A DNA stretch of 64,000 bases from Qingrenia yutianensis (lineage in GTDB: Bacteria > Bacillota > Clostridia > UMGS1810), in the NCBI RefSeq assembly GCF_014385105.1, contig NZ_JACRTE010000004.1, positions 1 to 64,000 on the forward strand, written 5' to 3'. A program made the translations under genes and the position numbers. This document shows positions 23,250 through 32,171 of this stretch, piece after piece. The first letter of the stretch is position 1. Each line of letters begins with the position of its first letter. The notes beneath the pieces are model-generated. The model was not told where the DNA came from, made no database searches, and saw only the letters and a program-made list of their open reading frames with translations.

Positions 23250-25172
23250 TTATTTTGACATTTCTTTTGTGTAATTGAGCAATCCGCCCAGCGCCATAAT
23301 ATCTCTCTGACGGTCGGAAAGCGCAAAATTAACTTTAAATTCCGTGCCCTTTGTAACGTTTTTCACAACGAGCGAATTGTCGTTTTTAACGCTGTCCAAA
23401 AGGTTGTCAATTACGAGCGTGTCCATCATATCAATTTTGTCATAGTCCGCCTCGTCGGCAAAGGTCATAGGCAAAATGCCCGAGTTGATGAGGTTTGCCA
23501 TATGAATACGCGCAAACGATTTTGCGATAACGCCTTTTATGCCGAGATAGAGCGGTGCAAGCGCCGCGTGCTCGCGCGACGAGCCTTGTCCGTAGTTTGA
23601 GCCTGCAATGATAAATCCGCCGCCGTTCTCTTTCGCGCGCTCGGGGAACTTGTCGTCGCACGGCGCAAGACAGAAGTTTGAAAGATACGGAACGTTTGAA
23701 CGGAACGGCAAAAGTTTTGCGTTTGACGGCATAATGTGGTCGGTTGTGATGTTGTCCTCAACCTTAATGAGCGCCTTGCCGGTAACGCTCATTTCAAGCT
23801 TGCCGTTTACGGGATATTCCTTGATGTTCGGACCGCGCACAACTTCAACATCGTTGTTTTCGGGCGCAGGTTCAACCACCATATTGTCGTTGATAAGGAA
23901 TTTTTCTGGCATCTCGATTTCGTTTGAAATGTCAAGCTCGGTCGGGTCGGAAAGGTATCCGTTAATCGCCGAAAGTGCCGCGGTTTCGGGGCTTACAAGG
24001 TAAACCTGAGCCGATTTTGTTCCGCTTCTGCCCTCAAAGTTTCTGTTAAACGTACGCAGAGAAATCGCGTCGGTTTTGGGGGACTGACCCATACCGATAC
24101 ACGGACCGCACGCGGTTTCGAGTATTCTTGCGCCTGCCGAAATCATATCGGCAAGAGCGCCGTTTTGCGAAAGCATATTGAGCACCTGGCGCGAACCCGG
24201 TGAGATTACAAGGCTCACGTCCTCGGCGACGGTTTTGCCTTTGAGGATTTTCGCAACTTTCATCATATCCATATACGACGAGTTTGTACAGCTTCCGATT
24301 GCAACCTGGTCAACCTTGATTTTGCCGATATTTTTAACGGTGTCAACGTTGTCGGGCATATGCGGTTTTGCCGCAAGCGGAACAAGTTTTGACAAATCTA
24401 TTGTGATTTCCTCGTCATATGCTGCATCATCATCGGGGAGAATGTACGAAAAGTCGCTTTCCCTGCCCTGTGCTTTCAAAAATTCTTTTGTGATGTCGTC
24501 GCTGGGGAAAACCGACGTTGTTGCGCCCAGCTCCGCACCCATATTCGTGATGGTCGCTCTTTCGGGAACGGATAAGGTTTTAACGCCCTCGCCCGAATAT
24601 TCAATAACCTTGCCAACACCGCCTTTTACGGTCAAAAGGCGCAGAACTTCAAGAATGATGTCCTTTGCCGCAACCCACGGTTTGAGTTTGCCGACAAGGT
24701 TAACTTTTACAACTTTCGGCATTGTTATGTAGTACGCACCGCCGCCCATAGCAACCGCAACGTCAAGACCGCCCGCGCCGATTGCGAGCATACCGAGTCC
24801 GCCGCCTGTGGGAGTGTGGCTGTCCGAGCCGAGAAGCGTCTGACCGGGAATACCGAATCTTTCAAGGTGAACCTGGTGGCAGATGCCGTTGCCGGGACGC
24901 GAGAAATATATGCCGTGTTTTTTTGTAACCGTCTGAATGTATTTGTGGTCGTCGGCATTTTCAAATCCCGACTGGAGTGTGTTGTGGTCGATATACGCAA
25001 CCGAACGTTTTGTTTTAACGCGCGGAATACCTATTGCCTCAAACTCAAGATACGCCATCGTTCCCGTGGAATCCTGTGTGAGCGTCTGATCGATTTTGAT
25101 TGAAATTTCTTCGCCCGCAATCATATTTCCCGAAACAAGGTGGCTTTTTATAATTTTTTGTGTGATGTTCAA
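23250..25172 (-). CDS. acn: Aconitate hydratase
   Basis: Fe-S enzyme converting citrate to isocitrate. With the TTG start at 25172 it has 640 residues, beginning MNITQKIIKSHL; AAGGA lies 9 bases upstream, while the ATG 9 bases further up touches the ribosome site. Seen: DQTLTQDSTGTMAYLEFE, LLGSDSHTPTGGGLGMLAIG, the cluster cysteines in IGSCTNSSYMD and ETACGPCIGMGQ, and the swivel domain with DNITTDHIMPSNA and GSNYGQGSSREHAAL. It heads the acn-icd-rex run. No citrate synthase gene is in the window. Confidence 0.93.
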   Translation of the reverse strand: MNITQKIIKSHLVSGNMIAGEEISIKIDQTLTQDSTGTMAYLEFEAIGIPRVKTKRSVAYIDHNTLQSGFENADDHKYIQTVTKKHGIYFSRPGNGICHQVHLERFGIPGQTLLGSDSHTPTGGGLGMLAIGAGGLDVAVAMGGGAYYITMPKVVKVNLVGKLKPWVAAKDIILEVLRLLTVKGGVGKVIEYSGEGVKTLSVPERATITNMGAELGATTSVFPSDDITKEFLKAQGRESDFSYILPDDDAAYDEEITIDLSKLVPLAAKPHMPDNVDTVKNIGKIKVDQVAIGSCTNSSYMDMMKVAKILKGKTVAEDVSLVISPGSRQVLNMLSQNGALADMISAGARILETACGPCIGMGQSPKTDAISLRTFNRNFEGRSGTKSAQVYLVSPETAALSAINGYLSDPTELDISNEIEMPEKFLINDNMVVEPAPENNDVEVVRGPNIKEYPVNGKLEMSVTGKALIKVEDNITTDHIMPSNAKLLPFRSNVPYLSNFCLAPCDDKFPERAKENGGGFIIAGSNYGQGSSREHAALAPLYLGIKGVIAKSFARIHMANLINSGILPMTFADEADYDKIDMMDTLVIDNLLDSVKNDNSLVVKNVTKGTEFKVNFALSDRQRDIMALGGLLNYTKEMSK

Positions 25173-25215
25173 AAAAATCATTCCTTTCTGTGAATTTTTA
25201 TACAATACATATTAT

Positions 25216-25244
25216 ATTTTATACATTTTTATAAAATACGTCAA
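25216..25244 (-). promoter_or_regulatory. Promoter of acn-icd-rex
   Basis: Minus strand TTGACG (25244-25239), 17-bp spacer, TAAAAT (25221-25216). The predicted start is about 35 bases before the aconitase start. The promoter lies directly behind the stop of the MATE gene. Confidence 0.65.
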
Positions 25245-25252
25245 TATGCACA

Positions 25253-26620
25253 TTATACAGAAGTTTGCATTGTTTTGATTTGCTTTTTATACACGTTCAT
25301 ATACATAAATATACAGAATATCAGCGAGAACGACTCTGCTATCGGGAAAGCAAACCAAACGTTTATAACGCCGAACTGCGACAAAAACTTTGCGACCGGC
25401 AGAATGAGTACAATCTGACGCAGAAACGACACCGTGAGCGAATAAACGCCCTTGCCGATTGCCTGGAAAAACGTGCCGAACATTATGCCGATTGCCGCCG
25501 GTATAAAGTTGAGCGAAATTATGCGAAGTGCCGGCATACCGATTTCAAGCATATCGGGTTTCGCGTTGAAAATCATAAGAAGCTGTCTTGGGAAAAGCGA
25601 GAAAATTGCCGTTCCGACAGCCATAATAACCGCCGCGATAATTGTGCCTTTTTTAACCGCATCAACAAGACGTTTGCGGTTGCGAGCACCGTAGTTGTAA
25701 CCCATAATCGGCATAACACCCTGTGTAAGTCCGAAAACAGGCATAAACACAAACGACTGAAGTTTGTAGTAAACGCCGAGAACCGTAACCGCCGTGGGTG
25801 TGAGCACGATAAGGATTTTGTTTAAGAAAGTTATCAGCACCGACGCTATGCTTTGCATAACGATTGACGGTATGCCGACAACGTAGATGTCTTTGACCGT
25901 TTTTAAGCGGAATTTGAAGTTTTTCAGCGTAAATTTAACGTGGAAATCTTTTTTCAGCGCGATATAGAGCGCATAGAACATTGCGATAATCTGCCCCATA
26001 ACCGTTGCGATTGCCGCGCCTTTTACGCCCATTGCAGGGATAAAGCCGAATCCGAAAATGAAAATCGGGTCGAAAATAAGGTTTATCACCGCGCCGATAA
26101 GCTGAAAAATCATAGGGTAGAGCATATTTCCCGTCGCCTGGATTGATTTTTCGATGCTGACTTCGATGAACACACCGAACGAGAACACCATTACAACCCA
26201 CATATAGTCTACTCCCCAGTTGATGATGTCGGCAGATACGTCCGACGCGCCTTTTGCCATAGACGATATGAACGGTTTTGTGAAGAAAATTCCGATAAGC
26301 GCAAAAATTATCCACGTGATAAAGCCGAGGACAAGCCCGTGATTTGCCGCGTGCGACGCCTCGTCATATTCTTTTTCGCCGAGTCTGCGCGATATGAGCG
26401 AGTTTACGCCGACGCCCGTGCCGACCGCGAACGAGATTATAAGCATTTGCATTGGATATACGAGCGATACCGCGGTGAGCGCATTTTCGCCGAGAAACGA
26501 TACGAAGATACTGTCGACAATGTTGTATAACGCCTGTATAAGCATTGAAAACATTGCGGGCAGTGACATCGAAAAAATTAGTTTTGTCATGGGCATTGTG
26601 CCCATTTTGTTTTCTTTCAT
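25253..26620 (-). CDS. MATE-family efflux transporter
   Basis: Twelve-span integral membrane exporter driven by Na+ or H+. The 455 residues form two homologous halves; seen are MTKLIFSMSLPAMFSMLIQ at the start, LYNIVDSIFVSFLGENALTAVSLVYP, SLISRRLGE, and in the second half YYKLQSFVFMPVFGLTQGVMPIMGYNYGA, all typical of the DinF/NorM-like Clostridial group. Substrates of such proteins are cationic drugs or metabolites and cannot be predicted here. It stands alone with its own promoter. Confidence 0.9.
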   Translation of the reverse strand: MKENKMGTMPMTKLIFSMSLPAMFSMLIQALYNIVDSIFVSFLGENALTAVSLVYPMQMLIISFAVGTGVGVNSLISRRLGEKEYDEASHAANHGLVLGFITWIIFALIGIFFTKPFISSMAKGASDVSADIINWGVDYMWVVMVFSFGVFIEVSIEKSIQATGNMLYPMIFQLIGAVINLIFDPIFIFGFGFIPAMGVKGAAIATVMGQIIAMFYALYIALKKDFHVKFTLKNFKFRLKTVKDIYVVGIPSIVMQSIASVLITFLNKILIVLTPTAVTVLGVYYKLQSFVFMPVFGLTQGVMPIMGYNYGARNRKRLVDAVKKGTIIAAVIMAVGTAIFSLFPRQLLMIFNAKPDMLEIGMPALRIISLNFIPAAIGIMFGTFFQAIGKGVYSLTVSFLRQIVLILPVAKFLSQFGVINVWFAFPIAESFSLIFCIFMYMNVYKKQIKTMQTSV

Positions 26621-26652
26621 CAGTTTTTTCCTTTCGTAAGATTTATCGTTAT

Positions 26653-26681
26653 ATTATAGCATATTTTTGATATTTTGTAAA
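26653..26681 (-). promoter_or_regulatory. Promoter of the MATE gene
   Basis: Minus strand TTTACA (26681-26676), 17-bp spacer, consensus TATAAT (26658-26653); AAAGGAA follows before the ATG at 26620. Confidence 0.75.
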
Positions 26682-26724
26682 TATTAAATTTGATAAAATT
26701 TGTAAAGCGGAGGAGATATTTGTG

Positions 26725-26755
26725 CTGTAGGGGCGATGCCCGCAAAAGCCCCGTT
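26725..26755. repeat. REP-like GC-rich palindrome, copy 1 (imperfect)
   Basis: CTGTAGGGGCGATGCCCGC followed by AAAAGCCCCGTTGG. It shares the GGG-CGATGCCCGCA core and CCCCGTT end with the element at 38302 and resembles the one at 58223. This copy pairs poorly on itself (GGGGC/GCCCC). It lies upstream of the MATE gene, in a noncoding gap. Confidence 0.5.
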
Positions 26756-26786
26756 GGATTTAAAGAATTTTCGGTTTAAAAACAAC

Positions 26787-26814
26787 AAAAAAGACGGTAT
26801 TACCCGTCTTTTTT
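26787..26814 (-). terminator. Bidirectional terminator after the CtpA protease gene
   Basis: AAAAAAGACGG (26787-26797) pairs with CCGTCTTTTTT (26804-26814) around a 6-base loop. It closes the regulator-ftsEX-M23-ctpA run on the minus strand. Confidence 0.9.
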
Positions 26815-26827
26815 AAAACTATTTTAC

Positions 26828-28021
26828 CTATTTTATTTTTTCTTTCATAACCTCCACGGCGGTGATAAGCTGTGCGTCTTCGCCGTCGGGGATATATTTT
26901 ACCGACATTTTTTTATATTTTTCGTCAAGCTCGACTTTTTTGTCGGGTTCAAGACCGATTTTGTCGATACAAACATTTTTCGGCGTGAAATATTTCGCCG
27001 TGGTAATCTTTGCAATCGACTTGTCGCCGAGGTCAAAAATCGTTTGAACAACGCCTTTTCCGTAGGTTTTTGTGCCGACGGTGTACGCCTTGCCGTTGTC
27101 GTGCAGAGAGCTTGTGAAAACCTCCGCCGCGCTTGCGGTCTGCGCGTTTGTGAGAATTACAATCGGCAAATCAATTTTTTCTTTGTCTTTCGCTTTATAG
27201 ACGTTCTCCTTTCCGTTTTTGTCGCGGACAGTGAGAATTATTCCCTCGTCGAGAATTTGGTCGACGCAGTTTGTGATAATATCGAGCGCACCGCCGGGGT
27301 TGTTTCTGACATCGAAAATAATTCCCTTTGCGCCCGAATTTTTTGCGTTGTCAAGCGCGGTTTTAAGCTGTTCCGCACAGTGTCCTTCAAACATAGAAAT
27401 TCTGATGTACGAAATACCGCCGTCCAGCATTTTGCCCGAAACCTGAACCGTTTCAATTTCGCCCGGCTCAACATTTATGTCAATCATTTTGCCGCCGCGT
27501 TCAACGGTAACGGCAAAAGTTTTACCTGCGTATTCTTTAATTGCCGACGAAACCTCCGAAAGAGCTTTGCCGGCCATATCCTTGCCGTCGATTTTTTTGA
27601 TTATGTCATTCGGCAAAAATCCTGCTTTTTCGGCAGGAGTGCCCTCGAAAATGTCCGAAATCACCGTTTCTTCGCCGTTTTTCGTCACCTCAACACCGAT
27701 GCCTGTGTAATTTCCTGTGCTGGTTTCGGTAAACGAATCGTATTCGCCGGACGAAATATATTCGGTATACGGGTCGTCAAGACCTGCAAGATAGCCGGCA
27801 TATGCCCAGTCCTGCATTTCTTTTTTATCGATGTCGCCGTAAAAATACTTATCCACAAGCTTATCGATACGGTTCAGCTTTGCAATTCCGTCGGCGGTTT
27901 GGTTATTTGAGAGAAAATAAACAATATTACTGCCGAGCGCAAAGTACAAAACAGTTGACGAGATAAACGTCAAAACTGCGGTTATCAGCACTGTATAGAC
28001 TGTTTTTTGTTTGTTAGTCAT
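26828..28021 (-). CDS. S41-family C-terminal processing peptidase (CtpA-like)
   Basis: Membrane-anchored serine protease facing outside. The 397 residues show an N-terminal transmembrane helix (about 8-36), a PDZ domain (about 100-185, GIGVEVTKNGEETVISDIFEGTPAEKAGF) and the peptidase core with FDVRNNPGGALD, the catalytic Ser in QTASAAEVFTS and the Lys in GTKTYGKGVVQ. Proteins of this type mature or regulate cell-wall hydrolases. Its place after an FtsEX-M23 set suggests it acts on that hydrolase or its partners, an inference. Confidence 0.92.
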   Translation of the reverse strand: MTNKQKTVYTVLITAVLTFISSTVLYFALGSNIVYFLSNNQTADGIAKLNRIDKLVDKYFYGDIDKKEMQDWAYAGYLAGLDDPYTEYISSGEYDSFTETSTGNYTGIGVEVTKNGEETVISDIFEGTPAEKAGFLPNDIIKKIDGKDMAGKALSEVSSAIKEYAGKTFAVTVERGGKMIDINVEPGEIETVQVSGKMLDGGISYIRISMFEGHCAEQLKTALDNAKNSGAKGIIFDVRNNPGGALDIITNCVDQILDEGIILTVRDKNGKENVYKAKDKEKIDLPIVILTNAQTASAAEVFTSSLHDNGKAYTVGTKTYGKGVVQTIFDLGDKSIAKITTAKYFTPKNVCIDKIGLEPDKKVELDEKYKKMSVKYIPDGEDAQLITAVEVMKEKIK

Positions 28022-28050
28022 TAAAAATAAAATCTCCCGAAATTATATTT

Positions 28051-28068
28051 GCATTGCATTTGCAATGC
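28051..28068 (-). terminator. Short hairpin between the M23 and CtpA genes
   Basis: GCATTGC/GCAATGC with a 4-base loop, followed on the minus strand by AAATATAATTT. No T run follows, so it may only reduce read-through into ctpA or protect the upstream mRNA. Confidence 0.35.
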
Positions 28069-28086
28069 GTTTGCGTTAATTTTGTG

Positions 28087-29223
28087 TTACTTCTGAACGT
28101 ACGGAAGCGGATTTACGGGCGAACCGTTTACGCGCACCTCGAAGTGAATGTGCGGACCGCTTGAAAGTCCCGTAGAACCGCATTTTGCAATGACTGTTCC
28201 GCGCGTAACTTTCTGTCCTGCCGACACGCAAAGCGAGCTGTTGTGACCGTAAAGCGTGGTGTATCCGCCGCCGTGGTCGATGATTACGTAGTTGCCGTAA
28301 CCGCCCGAATTGTAGCCGGCAACGATAACCGTTCCGTCGTTTGCGGCGAGAACGTTTGTGCCGTAGCCTGCGCCGATGTCAATGCCGGCGTGTCCGCGGT
28401 ATGTACCGAGAACAGGGTGCAGACGTCTGCCGTACTGCGACGTGATAATCGTTGACGACGCTGACGGCCAGCCGAACCGTCCGCCGACGAATTTTGTGTT
28501 TGTTGAAACTTTTGCCTGTGCGCTCGCCCAAGCCGCCGCCTCTTGTTTCTGCGCCGCCTCATAGGCTTTCTGATATGCCGCGATGTCCGATTCAAGCTTT
28601 TTCTGGCGTTCCTCATTCTGCGCTATTTTCGTATTTAGCGTCGCTTTGCTGGACTCAAGGCTTGATTTATTTGCGTTGAGCGTTGCCTGTGTTTTGTCCA
28701 AATCGTCTTTGAGCGTGCGGATTTTCTCCTCCGTCGCTTTTAATGTGTCCAAAAGGTTTTTATCGTATTCCGACACCATTTTGACGATTTCCATTCTGTT
28801 CAAAAAATCAGTGAGCGAGCTCGACGTTGAAAGCATTTCAAGATACGTCTGGTCGCCGTTTTCAATCATATATTTGACGCGCGTTATGTACGACTCGTTT
28901 TGCTCGGCGCTTTTCGCCTCTGCTTCTTCGAGCTCTTTCGCGGTTTGGTCGATTTTCACCTGGTTTGCGTCAATATCCACTTCAAGCGAGTGAATTTTTT
29001 CGGAAACTTTTGTGATTTCCGCGTCCAAAGCCTCGTGCTGTGACGCCGCCGCGCTTTTTTCTTTTTTTGCCGCGTCCATTTCTTTTTTAATCTGCGACGA
29101 CGATTTTGCCGCGTAAACCGACGACATTGCCGCGCTTAAAATGGTAAGCCCCGCAAACGCGGCAAGAGCAATCCACGCGCAAACTTTTATTAAAATTTTT
29201 CTTGTCTGCATTTTTTTCATCAT
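28087..29223 (-). CDS. Secreted M23 peptidoglycan hydrolase with coiled coil (EnvC/PcsB-like)
   Basis: 378 residues: signal peptide or anchor (about 10-39, cleavage near YAA), a long coiled coil (about 40-235, rich in K, E, A and Q heptads) and a C-terminal LytM/M23 metallopeptidase (about 255-375) with the zinc ligands in RGHAGIDIG and GPHIHFEV, plus GGYGNYVIIDHGGGY and SPVNPLPY. The coiled coil plus M23 layout and its gene directly after ftsX, overlapping by one base, match hydrolases that FtsEX activates at the septum (EnvC in Gram-negatives; PcsB, a CHAP enzyme, in streptococci). Confidence 0.93.
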   Translation of the reverse strand: MMKKMQTRKILIKVCAWIALAAFAGLTILSAAMSSVYAAKSSSQIKKEMDAAKKEKSAAASQHEALDAEITKVSEKIHSLEVDIDANQVKIDQTAKELEEAEAKSAEQNESYITRVKYMIENGDQTYLEMLSTSSSLTDFLNRMEIVKMVSEYDKNLLDTLKATEEKIRTLKDDLDKTQATLNANKSSLESSKATLNTKIAQNEERQKKLESDIAAYQKAYEAAQKQEAAAWASAQAKVSTNTKFVGGRFGWPSASSTIITSQYGRRLHPVLGTYRGHAGIDIGAGYGTNVLAANDGTVIVAGYNSGGYGNYVIIDHGGGYTTLYGHNSSLCVSAGQKVTRGTVIAKCGSTGLSSGPHIHFEVRVNGSPVNPLPYVQK

Positions 29224-30125
29224 TACACCTTCAAATATTTTCTCATAGACACCGCACTGCCGATAGCGCCCAGTCCTATGCCGATTGCGAGGTATCCGCC
29301 GGCAATAATGAGAGCCATATCGGAGAACGTTTTAAACGCGATAATTGTCGTTCCCGAAACCGCCGAACCGCCGATAAATTTAAGGAGCGAATTGTAGCAG
29401 TATTCGGTGAGGAAAAACGCGATAACCGCCGCGATAAAGCCGACCAGCATACCCTCGGTCACGAAAGGCCCGCGTATGAACGAATCGGTCGCGCCGACGT
29501 ATTTCATAATGTTGATTTCTTTTCGTCGGTTGTGAACGGTGAGTTTAATTGTGTTCGATATAATAAATATGCTTATAAATGCGAAAATTATTACAACCCA
29601 GATTGAAATGTTGCGCACGGTTTTGGTTATGCGCTGAACGTTTGTCGTGAGTTTGTCGAAGCTTTTAACCGATTTTACGCCGTCGATTTTCGCAATGTAG
29701 TCCGCAACCGATTTTGTCTGCGAAATATCGGTGAGCGTAACCTTAAAAATATCGCTTATAATGCTGGACGGAACGCCCGAAAAATATGCCTGCTGGTCTT
29801 TTGGAATACTTGCGACATATTCGTTGAAAAGGTCGTCGCCCGACTGATAGGTTAAGTCTTTTACATATTGATTTTTCTTTATTTGGTCGCGTATGCCGTT
29901 TATAACAGCCTCATCGGTGATTGACTCGTCCACAAAAACCTGAATTTGGCACTGGTTTGCTGCCTGCTCGCCCATATAGTTGATGTTTATGGTGAGCATT
30001 GTGAACACGCCGAACACAAAAAGACACGCAACCGAAACGAGAATTGACGCAATGGACATAAAGCCGTTGCGCACAACCGAGCGCACCGCGTCGGTAAACA
30101 TTCTCTTTAAATTTCTAATTAACAT
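29223..30125 (-). CDS. ftsX: Cell division protein FtsX
   Basis: Membrane partner of the FtsE ATPase that opens peptidoglycan hydrolases. With start 30125 it has 300 residues, beginning MLIRNLKRMFTDA; this start is preferred because it overlaps the ftsE end in the usual way, while the upstream in-frame start adds 16 unrelated residues. Seen: TM1 (about 25-47), a large extracellular loop (about 50-165, with FVDESITDEAV and YFSGVPSSI), and TM2-4 in the C-terminal half (WVVIIFAFISIFIISNTIKL, then FIAAVIAFFLTEYCY). Confidence 0.94.
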   Translation of the reverse strand: MLIRNLKRMFTDAVRSVVRNGFMSIASILVSVACLFVFGVFTMLTININYMGEQAANQCQIQVFVDESITDEAVINGIRDQIKKNQYVKDLTYQSGDDLFNEYVASIPKDQQAYFSGVPSSIISDIFKVTLTDISQTKSVADYIAKIDGVKSVKSFDKLTTNVQRITKTVRNISIWVVIIFAFISIFIISNTIKLTVHNRRKEINIMKYVGATDSFIRGPFVTEGMLVGFIAAVIAFFLTEYCYNSLLKFIGGSAVSGTTIIAFKTFSDMALIIAGGYLAIGIGLGAIGSAVSMRKYLKV

Positions 30126-30801
30126 AATTGTAGCCACCCTTTTTCTCGTCACGGGAAATTGCGCCGTGGTCAACCTCTATAACGCGCTTTTGCATCATAT
30201 TAACGATTTTTTCCGCGTGTGTTGCCATAACGACCGTCGTTCCCCGTTTGTTGATGTCGTCCAAAATCTGCATAATTTCCATTGTGGTTTCGGGGTCAAG
30301 GTTGCCGGTAGGCTCGTCCGCGATAAGCACCGCCGGACTGTTTACAATCGCCCTTGCAAGCGCAACCCTCTGCTGTTCGCCGCCCGAAAGCTGTGACGGG
30401 AACATTTTTGCTTTTGCCGTAAGTCCTACCTGCGATAAGACGTTCGGCACGTTTTTGCGTATTTCACGGCGCGACGCACCCACTATTTCCATTGCATACG
30501 CAACGTTGTCATACGCATTTTTGTTCTGCAAAAGGCGGAAATCCTGGAAAACCACGCCGATTTTGCGTCTGAAATACGGAATTTGCTTGTGCGTGAGAAA
30601 CGACGTGTTTGTTTCGTTTATGATGATTGTGCCTTCAGAGGGCACAAGTTCACGCATAATAAGCTTTATAATGGTTGATTTTCCCGCGGCGGACGAGCCT
30701 ACGAGAAAAACAAATTCTCCCTTGTCGATGTAGAAGTTTATGTTTTCCAGCGCTTTTGTGCCGTTTTCATAAACCATAGACACATTGTTGAATAAAATCA
30801 A
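30115..30801 (-). CDS. ftsE: Cell division ATP-binding protein FtsE
   Basis: ABC ATPase of the FtsEX complex. The 228 residues include Walker A GSSAAGKST (35-43), the Q-loop VVFQDFRLLQ, signature LSGGEQQRVALARA, Walker B VLIADEPTGNLD and the switch His in MATHAEKI. The family-typical start MILFNNVSMVYENG is present. It starts 10 bp after the regulator gene stop and overlaps ftsX. Confidence 0.96.
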   Translation of the reverse strand: MILFNNVSMVYENGTKALENINFYIDKGEFVFLVGSSAAGKSTIIKLIMRELVPSEGTIIINETNTSFLTHKQIPYFRRKIGVVFQDFRLLQNKNAYDNVAYAMEIVGASRREIRKNVPNVLSQVGLTAKAKMFPSQLSGGEQQRVALARAIVNSPAVLIADEPTGNLDPETTMEIMQILDDINKRGTTVVMATHAEKIVNMMQKRVIEVDHGAISRDEKKGGYNYVN

Positions 30802-30811
30802 TTTTTACACC

Positions 30812-31897
30812 TCAAATTCTGATGGCATTCGACTGCAAATATTTGTTAACCATCATCGCAACTTTAAATATAATAGCCTCGTCGAAAATACGAAGGTCAA
30901 GACCCGTGATTTTCTGGATTTTGTCAAGACGGTAAACAAGTGTGTTTCTGTGCACGTAAAGCTGTCTTGACGTTTCGGAAACGTTAAGGTTGTTTTCAAA
31001 GAATTTCTGAATTGTAAACACAATTTCCTGGTCCAAATCGTCGATTGAACCGCGCTTGAACACCTCGCTTAAGAAAAGCTCGCAGAGCGTTGTGGGAAGC
31101 TGATAAATAAGACGGCCTATGCCGAGATTGTCGTAGCTGATGATAGATTTTTCGTTGTCGAAAACCTTGCCGACTTCAAGCGCAACGCGTGCCTCTTTGA
31201 ACGAACGCGCAATTTCTCTTACGTTGTTTATAAGCGTGCCTATGCCGATTGTCACCTTCATAAGATTTTCGCTCATAAGATTGTTGTGAATTTCGTGCGC
31301 AATGTCCTCAAGCACAATGTTTTCCGCGTCGTCGGGGAAGCTTTTTACAAGCACGATTGACGACTGGTCTATGCTGACGATAAAATCGTTCTGCTTGTCG
31401 GGAAACATATTTTCGATAATTTCAAACGACGAAAAATCGGTATCTTTGTCCGAACGGATAAGATAAACCGCCCTTTTGCCCTCAATGGGGAAGTGAAGTT
31501 CGGCGGCTTTTGCCAAAACATCACCCGACAAAATGTTGTCGAGAATGATGTTTTTGATGAAGTTAACCCTGTCGTGCTTGTCGTCGTAAAGCGATTTTAC
31601 GCCCGAAAAGCTGACCTGAAGAATGTTTATATAATTTTTTGCAAGCGTGTCGTCGCCCTGAATGAAAATTATATAGTCAACCTTGTTCATATTGAGCACG
31701 GGCTTGTATGTAAAGCCGTTGTAAGTGAATGTGTCCGTGTTTTCCTCGGTGAAGCTCAAAACGCAGTTGAGGTCGTTGGGCGAAATGCAGCCCTCTTTGC
31801 TGGAAATAACAAATCCGCCGTCGGTAATCATTCCGAGATGCCTGTTCATTACGTCCTTCATCTGGAGAATAAGCTGCTGGAAAAATCTTGCGTTCAC
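30812..31897 (-). CDS. PucR/CdaR-family transcriptional regulator
   Basis: 361 residues with a C-terminal PucR-type helix-turn-helix (about 300-355; NLNVSETSRQLYVHRNTLVYRL is its core) and a central GGDEF-like CdaR segment (about 150-260, KVTIGIGTLINNVREIARSFKEARVAL). The N-terminal half is unassigned but resembles the sugar-diacid-recognition region. GTG start with GAGGTGG six bases upstream. It heads the ftsEX-M23-ctpA run and is probably transcribed with it, so it may respond to a small molecule and regulate cell-wall genes or its own operon; the ligand is unknown. Confidence 0.82.
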   Translation of the reverse strand: MNARFFQQLILQMKDVMNRHLGMITDGGFVISSKEGCISPNDLNCVLSFTEENTDTFTYNGFTYKPVLNMNKVDYIIFIQGDDTLAKNYINILQVSFSGVKSLYDDKHDRVNFIKNIILDNILSGDVLAKAAELHFPIEGKRAVYLIRSDKDTDFSSFEIIENMFPDKQNDFIVSIDQSSIVLVKSFPDDAENIVLEDIAHEIHNNLMSENLMKVTIGIGTLINNVREIARSFKEARVALEVGKVFDNEKSIISYDNLGIGRLIYQLPTTLCELFLSEVFKRGSIDDLDQEIVFTIQKFFENNLNVSETSRQLYVHRNTLVYRLDKIQKITGLDLRIFDEAIIFKVAMMVNKYLQSNAIRI

Positions 31898-31999
31898 TTT
31901 GTACCACCTCTAAAATCAAAATATATAGCAATATTATTTTTACGCTTTTTTAAAGCAATTTTGACAAAAAACGTGAAAATATACTATTTCATTATGTCT

Positions 32000-32028
32000 A
32001 TTATATAATACAACTTCCGATATGTCAA
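32000..32028 (-). promoter_or_regulatory. Consensus promoter of the PucR/CdaR-ftsEX run
   Basis: Minus strand TTGACA (32028-32023), 17-bp spacer, TATAAT (32005-32000): both boxes match the consensus. It leaves a leader of about 95 bases before the GTG start. Confidence 0.88.
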
Positions 32029-32123
32029 TGTATTAACAAACTGTAAATTTTTCAAAAGGCGAAATTTTTGGTAAAATTGCACAAAAGGCAAAAATTTACA
32101 GGGTGTGCAAATGCGCCGTGCGA

Positions 32124-32152
32124 TTGACTTTTTCGGGTGTTGGTGGTATAAT
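32124..32152 (+). promoter_or_regulatory. Promoter of the DUF1836 gene
   Basis: TTGACT (32124-32129), 17-bp spacer, TATAAT (32147-32152). It is divergent from the promoter at 32000-32028. Because transcription starts near 32159, it fixes the gene start at the downstream ATG 32172. Confidence 0.85.
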
Positions 32153-32171
32153 GGGCGAAAATAAGGCGGTG

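Noticed and set aside
32103..32171. Upstream start for the DUF1836 protein
   Set aside because: It would place the clear TTGACT/TATAAT promoter within the coding sequence and upstream of the transcript start.
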